A DNA stretch of 64,000 bases from Chelonobacter sp050613185 (GTDB lineage Bacteria > Pseudomonadota > Gammaproteobacteria > Enterobacterales > Pasteurellaceae), in NCBI RefSeq assembly GCF_050613185.1, contig NZ_CP192511.1:1054001-1118000 (forward strand). Reading direction: 5' to 3'. This document shows, piece by piece, positions 33,157-41,946 of the stretch. The position numbers and the translations under genes were made by a program. The notes under the pieces were generated by a model that worked only from the letters and a program-made list of their open reading frames with translations, was not told the origin of the DNA and ran no database searches. Within the stretch, counting starts at the first letter, position 1. Each line of letters opens with the position of its first letter.

Positions 33157-34398
33157 ATGAACACAAAAAACAACGCTGTGCCAAAACTACGCTTCCCCGA
33201 CTTCACTGACGCTTGGGAACAGCGAAAGTTAAATCAAATCTCCAGCAAGGTAACTCAAAAAAATACAGATGGCGTATATATTGAAACATTTACCAATTCA
33301 GCAGAATTTGGAATAGTCAGTCAAAGAGATTTCTTTGATAAAGATATTTCCAATTCAAGTAATCTTAATGGCTACTATGTAGTAAAGCATAATGATTTTG
33401 TCTACAACCCAAGAATATCGAATTCAGCACCTGTTGGACCAATAAAACGGAATAAACTGGGTAGAACTGGCGTAATGTCACCACTTTATTATGTTTTCAG
33501 AACAGACGGCATTGTGCATGAGTTTTTAGAAACCTATTTTAGTAGTAATCATTGGCATAGGTTTATGGAAGAAAATGGCGATACCGGTGCACGAGCAGAT
33601 CGTTTTGCCATCAAAGATAAATTATTTGCCCAAATGCCTATCCCATTTCCTATTCACGAAGAACAAACCGCCATCGGCAACTTTTTCAAGCAGCTGGACG
33701 AGGCTATCGCTTCTCATCAGCGTAAGTATGAGCGAATGAAAAAACTCAAGCAAAGTATGCTGCAAAAAATGTTTCCGAGAGACGGAGAGGCATTTCCGGA
33801 GCTTAGATTCCCGAATTTTACGGACGCTTGGGAACAGCGAAAGTTGGAATTGCTGGCAAGTTTTACTAAAGGGAATGGTTATTCTAAAGGAGATTTAACC
33901 AATAAAGGATTTCCAATCATTTTATATGGCAGACTTTATACTAAATATCAATCAGTAATTAATGAAGTTGATACTTTTGTTTCCAATATATTGAGTTCTA
34001 CAATTAAAAGTAGCGGTAAGGAAGTTATTGTTCCTGCATCTGGAGAAACGGCTGAAGATATTGCTAGAGCATCAGCTGTTATAAAACAAGATGTTATTTT
34101 AGGTGGAGATTTAAATATTATTACTCCTTTACCAATTATTAATCCTATTTTTTTAGCTCTAGTGCTTTCCTATGGGAGGCAACAGAGAGATTTAGCTAAA
34201 TGCGCTCAGGGAAAATCTGTTGTTCATTTAAGAAATAATGATTTGAAAGAAGTAAATCTGATATATCCCACTCTTGCCGAACAAACCGCCATCGGCAACT
34301 TTTTCAAGCAGCTGGACGAGGCTATCGCTTCTCATCAACGTAAACTGGAACATATGCAGACCCTGAAAAAGGGCTTGTTACAACAAATGTTCGTATAA
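33157..34398 (+). CDS. hsdS: Type I restriction-modification specificity subunit HsdS
   Basis: A 413-residue full-length S subunit with two target-recognition domains (TRD1 about 25-160, TRD2 about 230-370). Each TRD starts with AWEQRKL and ends with TAIGNFFKQLDEAIASHQRK followed by a helical linker (about 185 and 395). The conserved region between them is MKKLKQSMLQKMF. Nucleotide repeats encoding these two segments recur in the two silent cassettes downstream, so the recognition domains are exchangeable. It guides HsdM and HsdR to a bipartite target. It lies 28 bp before hsdM. Confidence 0.93.
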   Translation: MNTKNNAVPKLRFPDFTDAWEQRKLNQISSKVTQKNTDGVYIETFTNSAEFGIVSQRDFFDKDISNSSNLNGYYVVKHNDFVYNPRISNSAPVGPIKRNKLGRTGVMSPLYYVFRTDGIVHEFLETYFSSNHWHRFMEENGDTGARADRFAIKDKLFAQMPIPFPIHEEQTAIGNFFKQLDEAIASHQRKYERMKKLKQSMLQKMFPRDGEAFPELRFPNFTDAWEQRKLELLASFTKGNGYSKGDLTNKGFPIILYGRLYTKYQSVINEVDTFVSNILSSTIKSSGKEVIVPASGETAEDIARASAVIKQDVILGGDLNIITPLPIINPIFLALVLSYGRQQRDLAKCAQGKSVVHLRNNDLKEVNLIYPTLAEQTAIGNFFKQLDEAIASHQRKLEHMQTLKKGLLQQMFV

Positions 34399-34426
34399 AC
34401 AATAAGATAAAACGGAGTATTAAAAA

Positions 34427-36025
34427 ATGAGTAACAATCTGCAAGACATCACTTCCAAACTTTGGGCAATGGCCAATGAACTTCGCGGCAATATGGACGC
34501 GTCGGAATACAAAAACTATATCTTGGCATTTATGTTTTACCGCTATTTGTCTGAGCGACAAGAAGACTATCTGACAAAGAATGAAGTATTGGAGTTGGAA
34601 GCCGGAAAATCCATCAATGAGTTGTATCGGGCGCAGGCAACCGCCGATGAATTGGACGACTATCTGCAAGATATTTCGGCCTCCTTGGGTTATGCCATCA
34701 ATCCGGAAAATACTTGGGCGTCGCTGATGGACAAAATCAACAACAGCGAAATGATCCCAAGCGATTACCAAGCCTTGTTCGACAGCTTTAACAAAAATTC
34801 CGAACTCAACAAAGAAGCCTATGCCGATTTCAGCGGCTTGTTCAACGACATCAATTTGGGTGATTCACGCTTGGGTAATTCCACCACCGCACGCGCCAAG
34901 GCATTGAATGGTATTGTCAAACTGGTGGACAGCGTGCAATACAAAAGCGACGACGGCAAAGATATTCTGGGCGAAATCTACGAATACTTGATTGGTCAGT
35001 TTGCGGCATCAGCAGGCAAAAAAGGCGGTGAATTCTACACACCTCACCAAGTCAGCAAAATTTTGGCAAAGCTGGTGACGCAAAATGCAGCCGAATCGAA
35101 AGAAGCCTTTTCGGTTTATGATCCGACCATGGGCTCGGGCTCGCTGTTGCTGACCGTGCGCGCCGAATTGCCCGGCGGTGAAAAAGAGGGGGCAATCCGT
35201 TTCTACGGACAAGAGCTGAACACCACCACCTACAACTTGGCGCGCATGAATCTGATGATGCACAATGTCGGTTATTACAATATGACCCTGCACAATGCCG
35301 ATACGCTGGAAGGCGACTGGCCGGACGGCCCCGACGACAAAGGCGTGGATCAGCCGCGCGCTTTCGATGCCGTGGTTGCCAATCCGCCCTATTCCGCGAA
35401 ATGGGACAATGCCGACACCAAACTGAAAGATCCGCGCTTTGCACCTTACGGCAAGCTCGCACCGGCTTCCAAAGCCGACTATGCCTTTATCCAACACAGC
35501 CTTTATCACTTGAACGACAACGGCACGATGGCGATTGTGCTGCCGCACGGTGTGCTGTTCCGTGGTGCGGCAGAAGCGCATATCCGCCAAACCATTATTG
35601 AAAAAAACCAGCTCGATACGGTGATCGGCCTGCCTGCCAATTTGTTTTACGGCACCAGCATTCCGACCGCCATTTTGGTATTCAAGAAAAACCGCCAAAC
35701 CAAGGATATTTTATTTATCGATGCCAGCAACGAGTTTGAAAAAGGCAAAAACCAAAACAAATTAAGCGATGAGCATATCGACAAAATCGTAAATGCTTAT
35801 CAGGCACGGCAAAGCATCGACAAATACGCCCATCTCGCCACATTGGAAGAAATCAAGGCAAACGACTTCAACCTGAATATCCCGCGCTATGTGGATACCT
35901 TTGAGGAAGAAGAGCAAATCGACTTGGACGAGGTGTTGCGGCAATTGGCGGAAGATAACCGCGAAATTGCGGAATTAGAGCAGAAAATCCATGAACAGCT
36001 GAGATTGCTGGGCGTGAATATCTAG
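34427..36025 (+). CDS. hsdM: Type I DNA adenine methyltransferase subunit HsdM
   Basis: A 532-residue N6-adenine methyltransferase. Seen: the N-terminal HsdM helical domain (about 1-130), SAM motif I YDPTMGSGSLLLTV (about 225), motif IV FDAVVANPPYSAKW with NPPY (about 310), and C-terminal HsdM region with FNLNIPRYVDTFEEEE. It methylates adenine in the target half-sites recognised by HsdS and protects the chromosome from HsdR. Start follows CGGAG; the stop codon TAG lies within a CTAG that also forms the stop of the opposite-strand cassette TRD3. Confidence 0.96.
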   Translation: MSNNLQDITSKLWAMANELRGNMDASEYKNYILAFMFYRYLSERQEDYLTKNEVLELEAGKSINELYRAQATADELDDYLQDISASLGYAINPENTWASLMDKINNSEMIPSDYQALFDSFNKNSELNKEAYADFSGLFNDINLGDSRLGNSTTARAKALNGIVKLVDSVQYKSDDGKDILGEIYEYLIGQFAASAGKKGGEFYTPHQVSKILAKLVTQNAAESKEAFSVYDPTMGSGSLLLTVRAELPGGEKEGAIRFYGQELNTTTYNLARMNLMMHNVGYYNMTLHNADTLEGDWPDGPDDKGVDQPRAFDAVVANPPYSAKWDNADTKLKDPRFAPYGKLAPASKADYAFIQHSLYHLNDNGTMAIVLPHGVLFRGAAEAHIRQTIIEKNQLDTVIGLPANLFYGTSIPTAILVFKKNRQTKDILFIDASNEFEKGKNQNKLSDEHIDKIVNAYQARQSIDKYAHLATLEEIKANDFNLNIPRYVDTFEEEEQIDLDEVLRQLAEDNREIAELEQKIHEQLRLLGVNI

Positions 36026-36639
36026 TTTGAAAATGCTTTGAAAGCCATTGCCGGTGCGGTTGCGGCAATGGCCTTTTTAATGGCTAAGAGCAATGGAGAC
36101 TGACGTTGATGAGAAGCGATAGCCTCGTCCAGCTGCTTGAAAAAGTTGCCGATGGCGGTTTGTTCGGCGATAGTTGGCAGTAATATTTCCTGGTTTTTAA
36201 CAAGATCTGAATTTAAATTTATCTGGCTTCCAGGCTGACCATATCGTTGCCAATTACTTCTAAACATCTCTAACCATTGAAACATAAATTCACGTTCAAA
36301 TTTAGGATTTTGAAATATTAAAAAACCATCGTGTACACCTGTACTAATGTAATTCACAACAGGCTTGCCAACCGTCGCCGCAATACTTAATAGCAAGTGC
36401 GGTTCGGTCAAAACGCGTGTTTTTTCTTGCCCTAATTTTGATATTCGTTGTTCTAATTGATAGATTCGCCCATTCTGCTCTGTTACATCAGATATTCTCA
36501 GCCAACCAACGTTACTTGTGTCATCAAACCATTTAGGATCTTGTATAGGACGTGGGCTAGCCCCTCGCACTATATCCGCCACATCCCCCAACTTTCGCTG
36601 TTCCCAAGCGTGTGTGAAATGGTTCTGAAAATCTATCAT
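36022..36639 (-). pseudogene. Silent HsdS cassette TRD3 (reverse orientation)
   Basis: On the minus strand: a short MIDFQNHFTH lead, then AWEQRKL, a single target-recognition domain (to about residue 150, different in sequence from TRD1 and TRD2), then the shared TAIGNFFKQLDEAIASHQR segment and a divergent tail. It lacks a partner domain and is not positioned in an operon with a promoter, so it is best read as a store of specificity. Its stop codon overlaps that of hsdM, converging. It sits inside an inverted arrangement with cassette TRD4. An in-gene USS lies at about 36394-36402. Confidence 0.8.
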
Positions 36640-36672
36640 TAAAAATACACACGCTTGGGAACAGCGAAAGTT
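36590..36672. repeat. Head-to-head inverted repeat between silent HsdS cassettes
   Basis: Arms of 26 bp (36590-36615 on the minus strand, 36647-36672 on the plus strand; core GCTTGGGAACAGCGAAAGTT) face each other over a 31-bp spacer. The same 20-bp core starts TRD1 at 33211-33230 and TRD2 at 33826-33845 on the plus strand. The matching 3' repeat (59 bp, start GAACAAACCGCCATCGG) lies at 33661-33719 and 34279-34337 (plus), 36107-36165 (minus) and, with a few mismatches, 37100-37148 (plus). Confidence 0.88.
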
Positions 36673-37180
36673 TGAAGCCGTATGGGAAAAATCAAGTGAG
36701 AAGAATTCAAGTTTACGATTTTCATCAGATACTGTTATATCTGTCGCTCAAATGAAACTAGTGCCGAATGAGCGAGAATCATCAGATGATTACATGAGAA
36801 CCTATAACATTCTCCACTATGGAGATATTGCTTTCGAGGGAAATAAATCGAAAAACTTTTCCTTTGGCAGATTTGTTCTGAATGACTTGAGAGATGGAAT
36901 AGTATCTCATGTATTTAATGTATATAGACCTAAAGTTGACATGGATGTAAGTTTCATGAAGATTTACATCAACAATGAAAGTGTAATGAAACATATTCTT
37001 GTTAAAGCAACAACAAAAACATTGATGATGACAACTTTAAATACAAAAGATATTGCCAAACAAAATTTATTAATTCCTGATATTCATGAACAAAAATTGA
37101 TCGGCAACTTTTTCAAACAGCTGGATGAGGCTATCGCTTCTCATCAACGTCAGTCATCCTATATTAAGACTGGGAAATAA
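36647..37180 (+). pseudogene. Silent HsdS cassette TRD4 (forward orientation)
   Basis: From the repeat AWEQRKF the frame continues through a fourth, different target-recognition domain (about 150 codons) to LIGNFFKQLDEAIASHQR and a short tail, then a stop at 37180. There is no start codon in front of the repeat; only an internal ATG at 36752 would give a truncated protein. The 3' repeat has a few differences from the others. It is in the same strand as hsdS and could donate its domain to hsdS through the shared repeats. Confidence 0.82.
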
Positions 37181-37189
37181 TCAGAATAG

Positions 37190-37207
37190 GGCGGGTCTAT
37201 ACCCGCC
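37190..37207. terminator. Small GC-rich palindrome between TRD4 and the recombinase
   Basis: GGCGGGT (37190-37196), 4-nt spacer, ACCCGCC (37201-37207), in the gap between two converging genes. It is a shorter relative of the arm of the 33078-33145 repeat. It may terminate both transcripts. Confidence 0.6.
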
Positions 37208-37215
37208 GGAATTAA

Positions 37216-38145
37216 CTAGCAAAGTCCAGCCAAATGGCGCATCACAATATCGGTATCTTGATTCTCAAGCTCTTGAATAATATGGATATAGGTATGCTGG
37301 GTAGTGGTCATGCTTGAATGTCCCAGCCGACGGGCAACACTGGCAATCGACACACCCGCAAATAGCAATAGCGAAGCATGGGTATGGCGCAAACCGTGAA
37401 TGGTAATCGCGGAAACCTTGGCTTTTTGGCACAAACGGGTCAGGATGCCGTTGATGGTGGAATTGTAAACCGCTGTTTGCCGGTGAAAAATCGGTTGTTC
37501 GGGCGGCATATTTTTGACTAATTGGGAAAACTGAATCACCGTCTGCCAGTCAATTTGGATTTTGCGCACCGAAGAGCGGTTTTTGGTGGGTGAAAAACCG
37601 CCGTTTTCTTTGTAATTCCAGGTTTTATTGACTTGCAATGTTTGGTGGGCAAAATCAAAATCCGCAGGAGTAATCGCCAAGGCTTCGGAAAAACGCATGC
37701 CGGTCTTGGCAATCAGCAAAATAAACCATTCCCAGTTCAGCATCGGCGGCAAGTTCAAGCTGTTGAGCAGGGCTTGCAGTTCAAATTGATTCAGGTATTT
37801 GATTTTTTTGCCTCTGGGTGTTTTGCCTTTGATGATTGCTTTACGGGTAGGATCACTTTCAATCAGCCCTTCATCAACGGCATCAAGAATCGCCCCTTTC
37901 AGTTGATGATGAAAATCAAGGGTAGTTTGTCTTTCGTGAGTTTGCGCATAATCATTTAAGAGTTTTTGGTAACTGATTCGGCTTAAATCCTTTACCTGAA
38001 GTGTTGGCGCAAGCAGTTTAATCCAATATTGCGTTGCCTGATATTTTTTCATAGTAACCAGGCGGATTGCCCCCTCTTTATAAGTGGCTACCCAATCATT
38101 AAAGTAGGCGGAAAAAAGCTGTAGTGATCGTTGTGAATTTTGCAT
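37216..38145 (-). CDS. Tyrosine recombinase/integrase
   Basis: A 309-residue tyrosine recombinase with an N-terminal SAM-like core-binding domain (about 10-110) and a C-terminal catalytic domain: first Arg in TGMRFSEALA, His-x-x-Arg in HGLRHTHASLL, His in RRLGHSSMTTT and the tyrosine in THTYIHI. CGGAGAATTTCC precedes the ATG. No phage genes surround it. It adjoins the silent HsdS cassettes, so it may catalyse inversion at the repeats there, as recombinases next to invertible hsdS loci do elsewhere; integration of the island is the other possibility. Confidence 0.92.
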   Translation of the reverse strand: MQNSQRSLQLFSAYFNDWVATYKEGAIRLVTMKKYQATQYWIKLLAPTLQVKDLSRISYQKLLNDYAQTHERQTTLDFHHQLKGAILDAVDEGLIESDPTRKAIIKGKTPRGKKIKYLNQFELQALLNSLNLPPMLNWEWFILLIAKTGMRFSEALAITPADFDFAHQTLQVNKTWNYKENGGFSPTKNRSSVRKIQIDWQTVIQFSQLVKNMPPEQPIFHRQTAVYNSTINGILTRLCQKAKVSAITIHGLRHTHASLLLFAGVSIASVARRLGHSSMTTTQHTYIHIIQELENQDTDIVMRHLAGLC

Positions 38146-38218
38146 AAGGAAATTCTCCGTATTGAGCCTCGAATTAAGGCACTAAATTATAGGCATATTT
38201 TTCTTATGCTTGTTGAAA

Positions 38219-38260
38219 GCAAAAGTGCGGTCAGATCACAGATGACTAACCGCACTTTGC
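38219..38260 (-). terminator. Inverted uptake-signal pair after the DUF808 gene
   Basis: AAAGTGCGGT (38222-38231) and ACCGCACTTT (38249-38258) with flanking GC can pair over 10 bp around a 17-nt loop. This lies after the DUF808 stop (38279) and just upstream of the recombinase gene start on the same strand, so it probably ends the DUF808 transcript. Confidence 0.65.
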
Positions 38261-38278
38261 CTTGTTGCACGAAATAAG

Positions 38279-39160
38279 TTAATGCGTCGCGGGCTTTTTG
38301 CCAAACAACGAAGTGAAGGTCGCCACCACCGCCAGCACCAATGCGCCGCAGGCAACGCCGATCAGCAAGGCGGCAAGGTTGAATTGCCAGCCGTCGAGCC
38401 AGTGCATTTGTTCCAGCCAGTGGTGGATCAAGCCGAAGTTGTGGGCGATAATGCCGCCGCCGACCAAGAACATCGCTAATGTGCCGACCACGCTTAACAG
38501 GCGCATAAAGTGCGGCATTACGGCAATGATCCCACGCCCGATGGCTTGGCTGACCGCACTGGGTTTGCGCATTAGCCAAAAGCCGAGGTCGTCCAGTTTG
38601 ACAATCCCGCCGACCAAACCGTACACCAACACCGTCATGCCGAGTGCGATAGTGGACAGCACTAACGCTTGGGTCAGCAGATTGTAATCACTGACCATGC
38701 CGAGGGCGATGGTGACGATTTCCGCCGACAGAATAAAATCGGTGCGGATTGCGCCTTTGATTTTTTCTTGCTCTTGCTCCGGGGTCATCTCGCCGCTGAC
38801 CGCACTTTCATTCTCGTCATGTTTATGCAGCAATTTATGAAAAATTTTCTCCACGCCTTCAAAACAGAGATAAGCACCGCCAATCATCAATAAATAGGGA
38901 ATGGCGACCGGGAAAAAGGAGGAAATCAGCAGTGCTAACGGCACTAAAATCACTTTATTCCAAAACGAGCCTTTCGCCACCGCCCACACCACCGGTAATT
39001 CGCGTTCGGCTTTGACGCCGGCAACCTGATTGGCGTTTAATGCCAAGTCATCCCCGACCACGCCGGCGGTTTTCTTGGCGGCAACTTTGGTCATTAGCGC
39101 GACGTCATCCAATACCGCAGTAATATCATCTAACAGTGTAAAAAGAGAGGCAAATGCCAT
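38279..39160 (-). CDS. DUF808 (YedI-like) inner-membrane protein
   Basis: A 293-residue integral membrane protein of the DUF808 family (E. coli YedI). It has several helices (about 70-90, 135-155, 165-190, 215-240, 265-285). Family features are FTLLDDITAVLDDVALMTKVA at the N-terminus, given only as D-D-x5-D-D-x4-T-K, and the conserved DELAVNANQV-type segment DLALNANQVAGV. ATG 39160 is chosen since AAGGATTTTTTATG precedes it and the family begins here; the longer frame to 39289 is not supported. Function is unknown. Confidence 0.9.
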   Translation of the reverse strand: MAFASLFTLLDDITAVLDDVALMTKVAAKKTAGVVGDDLALNANQVAGVKAERELPVVWAVAKGSFWNKVILVPLALLISSFFPVAIPYLLMIGGAYLCFEGVEKIFHKLLHKHDENESAVSGEMTPEQEQEKIKGAIRTDFILSAEIVTIALGMVSDYNLLTQALVLSTIALGMTVLVYGLVGGIVKLDDLGFWLMRKPSAVSQAIGRGIIAVMPHFMRLLSVVGTLAMFLVGGGIIAHNFGLIHHWLEQMHWLDGWQFNLAALLIGVACGALVLAVVATFTSLFGKKPATH

Positions 39161-39302
39161 AAAAAATCCTTGTATTGTGACAAAATAATGGAGAAAAAAC
39201 GCGCAAACTATAACCGTTTCAGGTTGAAAAAGAAAGAGGCGCCCCCTTGCTATTTTAAATGCCGTTCTCTGTTTTGCTTTGCAAAACAACAGTGAGGTTC
39301 AT

Positions 39303-39503
39303 ATGACATTTACACTACTCGACGGCGGTATGGGGCGTGAATTATTGCGTATCGGCGCACCGTTTCAGCAGCCGAAATGGTCGGCATTATTGTTGCAATT
39401 ATTGGCAAAGCAACCTAAGCCGATCCGGATCTCTTTTAGCTTAGACGATAGTGCCTTAGATATACCAATTTTGCGTTCGGACGAATACGCCAAATGCAGT
39501 TAA
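39303..39503 (+). pseudogene. mmuM: Broken homocysteine S-methyltransferase remnant
   Basis: The 66-residue frame starts MTFTLLDGGMGRELLRIG, the N-terminal glycine loop of MmuM-type homocysteine S-methyltransferases (about 310 residues when whole). After about 30 residues it jumps to KPIRISFSLDDSALDIPILRS, which resembles the C-terminal half of the family. At least 150 residues are missing and the zinc-binding cysteines are absent. This is an internal deletion remnant, next to the unidentified stretch 39504-39780. Confidence 0.72.
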
Positions 39504-39780
39504 ACATCAACAGCCGACCGCACTTTTAAGCGAACAAGTGGAAACAGCGTTAGCGGTGCGCGATTTGGCGATCAGTTATCAACGCCATTTTTGCTTCGAT
39601 CACTTGCGCTAGCGTCCGTTCCAACGCCGCTGCCCGAAAAAAATCGACGGGCTGTGCGAAACCCAAACCCCGCCAAACCGCACTTTTGCCGACAGACATC
39701 GGATTTTTTGCCATATTGTGTTTACCAGAAGGCAAGAGTGGATCGTTGTCTTATTCGTAGACCGAGAAGTAGCGACGCTA
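39504..39780. other. Non-coding or degenerate stretch before the MITE-like repeat
   Basis: A GC-moderate sequence with two uptake signals (for example near 39519 and 39678) and short open frames on both strands. I see no family match; possible remnants of the broken mmuM or another lost gene. No promoter can be assigned with confidence. Confidence 0.3.
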
Positions 39781-39940
39781 GGGCTTCCTGACAATTCGAT
39801 TTACGGTTACTTTTCGCCCCTGAAAACGCATCTGCTGCGTTAAAAAGCCTCGAAAGATGTCCAATCTTACTGCGTTTTTTGCCTTGCATTTACATTTTCA
39901 GGAACAAAAATCCCCTCATAAACAAATTGTCAGGAAGCCC
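39781..39940. repeat. MITE-like 160-bp inverted-repeat element
   Basis: GGGCTTCCTGACAATT (39781-39796) and its perfect complement (39925-39940) bound the stretch, and CCTGAAAA / TTTTCAGG form inner partial arms. No transposase lies inside. The upstream frame of the CdiB gene would start here, but its true start is at 40034. Related non-autonomous elements are likely elsewhere in the genome. Confidence 0.55.
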
Positions 39941-40033
39941 TGGGATGAGTATTTACTGAGTTTTACATCTAGGAAAATACATCAAATAACGTTATACTCC
40001 ATAAGATTTTTTTATTGCCTGGTTAGGAATATC

Positions 40034-41848
40034 ATGTCATTCTCTTCTAAGTTATCTTTTATTGGATTTAATCTAATTTTATCAATAACTAACATACTGG
40101 CTACAGTAAATGCAGCAACCCCCACCGCACCTAGCACAGATGATCTGACGTTTGATGCTCAGCAGCAACAACGCCAGCAGGAACAAACCCTTTCAATTCA
40201 ACGGCAACAAATCAATCATCCGGAAGTGCGGTTTCAAAGCGATATCGAAACCACTCAAGAACGCCCCCTGTTAATTCCCGAAGCCCAATGCCTGACCATT
40301 TCTGAACTTTACCTGACTGACCTCGAACTTACCCAAACTGACATGACTGCATACGCTTTAAAAGGTGTACGACCGCCGAGAAGCCAATTCGATTGGGCGT
40401 TGGATGCGGTGTATCAAGCACGGGATTTTTCCCTGCCGCATTGTATCGGCGGTGAAGGCATCGGCATTCTGATTAATCGGATTCAAAACGCGATTATCGA
40501 AAAGGGTTTTGTCACCACGCGGGTGTTGGTGCAGCCGCAGGATTTACGCAGCGGGAAGCTGATTTTAACCGTGATTCCCGGCAAAGTAAGGCAAATTCAA
40601 TTACGGGATAACAGCGATTATCCGAAAGCCACGTTGGCCACGGTGTGGTTTGCGTTGCCGACGAAAAGCGGGGCGTTATTGAATATCCGCGCTATCGAAC
40701 AGGGCTTGGAAAACCTGAAACGCCCGCCGCACGCCGATGCCGATATCCAAATCATCCCGGCGCAAGGCAATGGCGCGCAGCCGGGCGAAAGTGATTTGCA
40801 GATTGATTTTCAACAGCGCTTTCCTTATCGCTTGTCTTTATCGTTGGACGATAGCGGCAGTAAAGCGACCGGGCGGTTGCAGGGCACGGCAACGGTGTCG
40901 ATTGAAAACATGTTGTCGTTGAACGATCTGTTTTACGCTTCTTTTACACACAGTTTCAAACGCGGCAGCGATGATGACGGTGCGCGCGGCAGCAACAATA
41001 CCAGCCTGTATTACGGCGTGCCGTGGAAAAATTGGCTGTTGAGCGTGTCCGGGTCACAATATGATTACCACCAAACGGTGTTTGGCCCGTTCACCGATTA
41101 TGAATATGCCGGCAAAAGCACCCATTTGAATGCCAACCTTTCCCGGACGTTATATCGTGACGGCAGCCGCAAAACGACGGCGACAGTTGGTGTCTGGCAT
41201 CGCCGCACCGCGAACTTTGTGGACCGGTCGGAAATCGATGTGCAACGTCGGCGCATGGCAGGTTGGCAAATCGGGCTGAATCACCGTGAATATCTCGGCA
41301 GTGCCACCTTAGATTTCTCCTTCGACTATAAACGCGGCACCGGCGCCAACCGTTCGCTGGCGGCGCCGGAAGAGGCGCATGGCGAAGGCACGTCGCGCCC
41401 GAAAATCATCAGTGCCGAAATCAGCTTCAAGCAACCGTTCAAACTGGGCGAACAGCCGTGGCAATTGAGTACCGGTTGGCGAGGGCAATGGAACAAAACC
41501 CCGCTTGTTCCGCAAGAGCGCTTGAGTATCGGCGGGCGTTACACGGTGCGCGGTTTTGACGGCGAATTGACCTTAAGCGGTGACCGCGGCTGGTTATGGC
41601 GCAATGAATTGGCGTGGAATGTGATGGCAAGCGGACATGAACTGTACCTTGCCATCGATAAAGGCGTGGTACGCGGGCGCAGTACGGCCAAGCTTCTCGG
41701 TCGTCATCTGGTTGGCGGCGCGGTCGGTTTGCGCGGCAATCTGTGGGGCTTGGATTATGCGTATTTTATCGGTACGCCTATTCATAAGCCGCAAGGTTTC
41801 CGTACCGGCCATGTAACCACCGGATTTAGTCTGAGTTATCAGTTTTAA
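40034..41848 (+). CDS. cdiB: CdiB, outer-membrane two-partner secretion transporter
   Basis: A 604-residue Omp85-type transporter of the FhaC/ShlB family. Signal peptide MSFSSKLSFIGFNLILSI..., then a POTRA domain region (about 110-190: LPHCIGGEGIGILINRIQNA, VLVQPQDLRSGKLILTVIPG) and the 16-strand beta-barrel ending in LSYQF. The conserved barrel motif YTVRGFDGELTLSGDRGW with RNELAW is present. It exports CdiA across the outer membrane. ATG 40034 has TTAGGAATATC in front; a TATACT box at 39993 may be the promoter. Together with CdiA 98 bp downstream it forms the CDI operon. Confidence 0.93.
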   Translation: MSFSSKLSFIGFNLILSITNILATVNAATPTAPSTDDLTFDAQQQQRQQEQTLSIQRQQINHPEVRFQSDIETTQERPLLIPEAQCLTISELYLTDLELTQTDMTAYALKGVRPPRSQFDWALDAVYQARDFSLPHCIGGEGIGILINRIQNAIIEKGFVTTRVLVQPQDLRSGKLILTVIPGKVRQIQLRDNSDYPKATLATVWFALPTKSGALLNIRAIEQGLENLKRPPHADADIQIIPAQGNGAQPGESDLQIDFQQRFPYRLSLSLDDSGSKATGRLQGTATVSIENMLSLNDLFYASFTHSFKRGSDDDGARGSNNTSLYYGVPWKNWLLSVSGSQYDYHQTVFGPFTDYEYAGKSTHLNANLSRTLYRDGSRKTTATVGVWHRRTANFVDRSEIDVQRRRMAGWQIGLNHREYLGSATLDFSFDYKRGTGANRSLAAPEEAHGEGTSRPKIISAEISFKQPFKLGEQPWQLSTGWRGQWNKTPLVPQERLSIGGRYTVRGFDGELTLSGDRGWLWRNELAWNVMASGHELYLAIDKGVVRGRSTAKLLGRHLVGGAVGLRGNLWGLDYAYFIGTPIHKPQGFRTGHVTTGFSLSYQF

Positions 41849-41885
41849 TCCAAGTCGCCAGAGTAAAAAAGAAGAAAGTAGTAAA

Positions 41886-41923
41886 AGTAGTAAAAGAAGA
41901 AAACAGTAGTAAAAGAAGAAAAC
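41886..41923 (+). repeat. 19-bp tandem repeat between cdiB and cdiA
   Basis: AGTAGTAAAAGAAGAAAAC occurs twice in exact tandem (41886-41904, 41905-41923), with the first bases of a third unit, AGTA, and purine-rich partial copies on the left. It sits in the 98-bp gap before cdiA, upstream of its ribosome site AAGGA (41935). Copy number could change by slippage. Confidence 0.85.
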
Positions 41924-41946
41924 AGTAAACGTAAAAGGAACACCCT

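Noticed and set aside
37216..38145. Integrase as a sign of a prophage
   Set aside because: No capsid, tail, lysis or replication genes are near it; the neighbours are HsdS cassettes and a DUF808 gene.
39857..40033. Longer start for cdiB inside the MITE-like repeat
   Set aside because: The extra 59 residues fall partly in the repeat element, while ATG 40034 has a ribosome site and starts a normal signal peptide.
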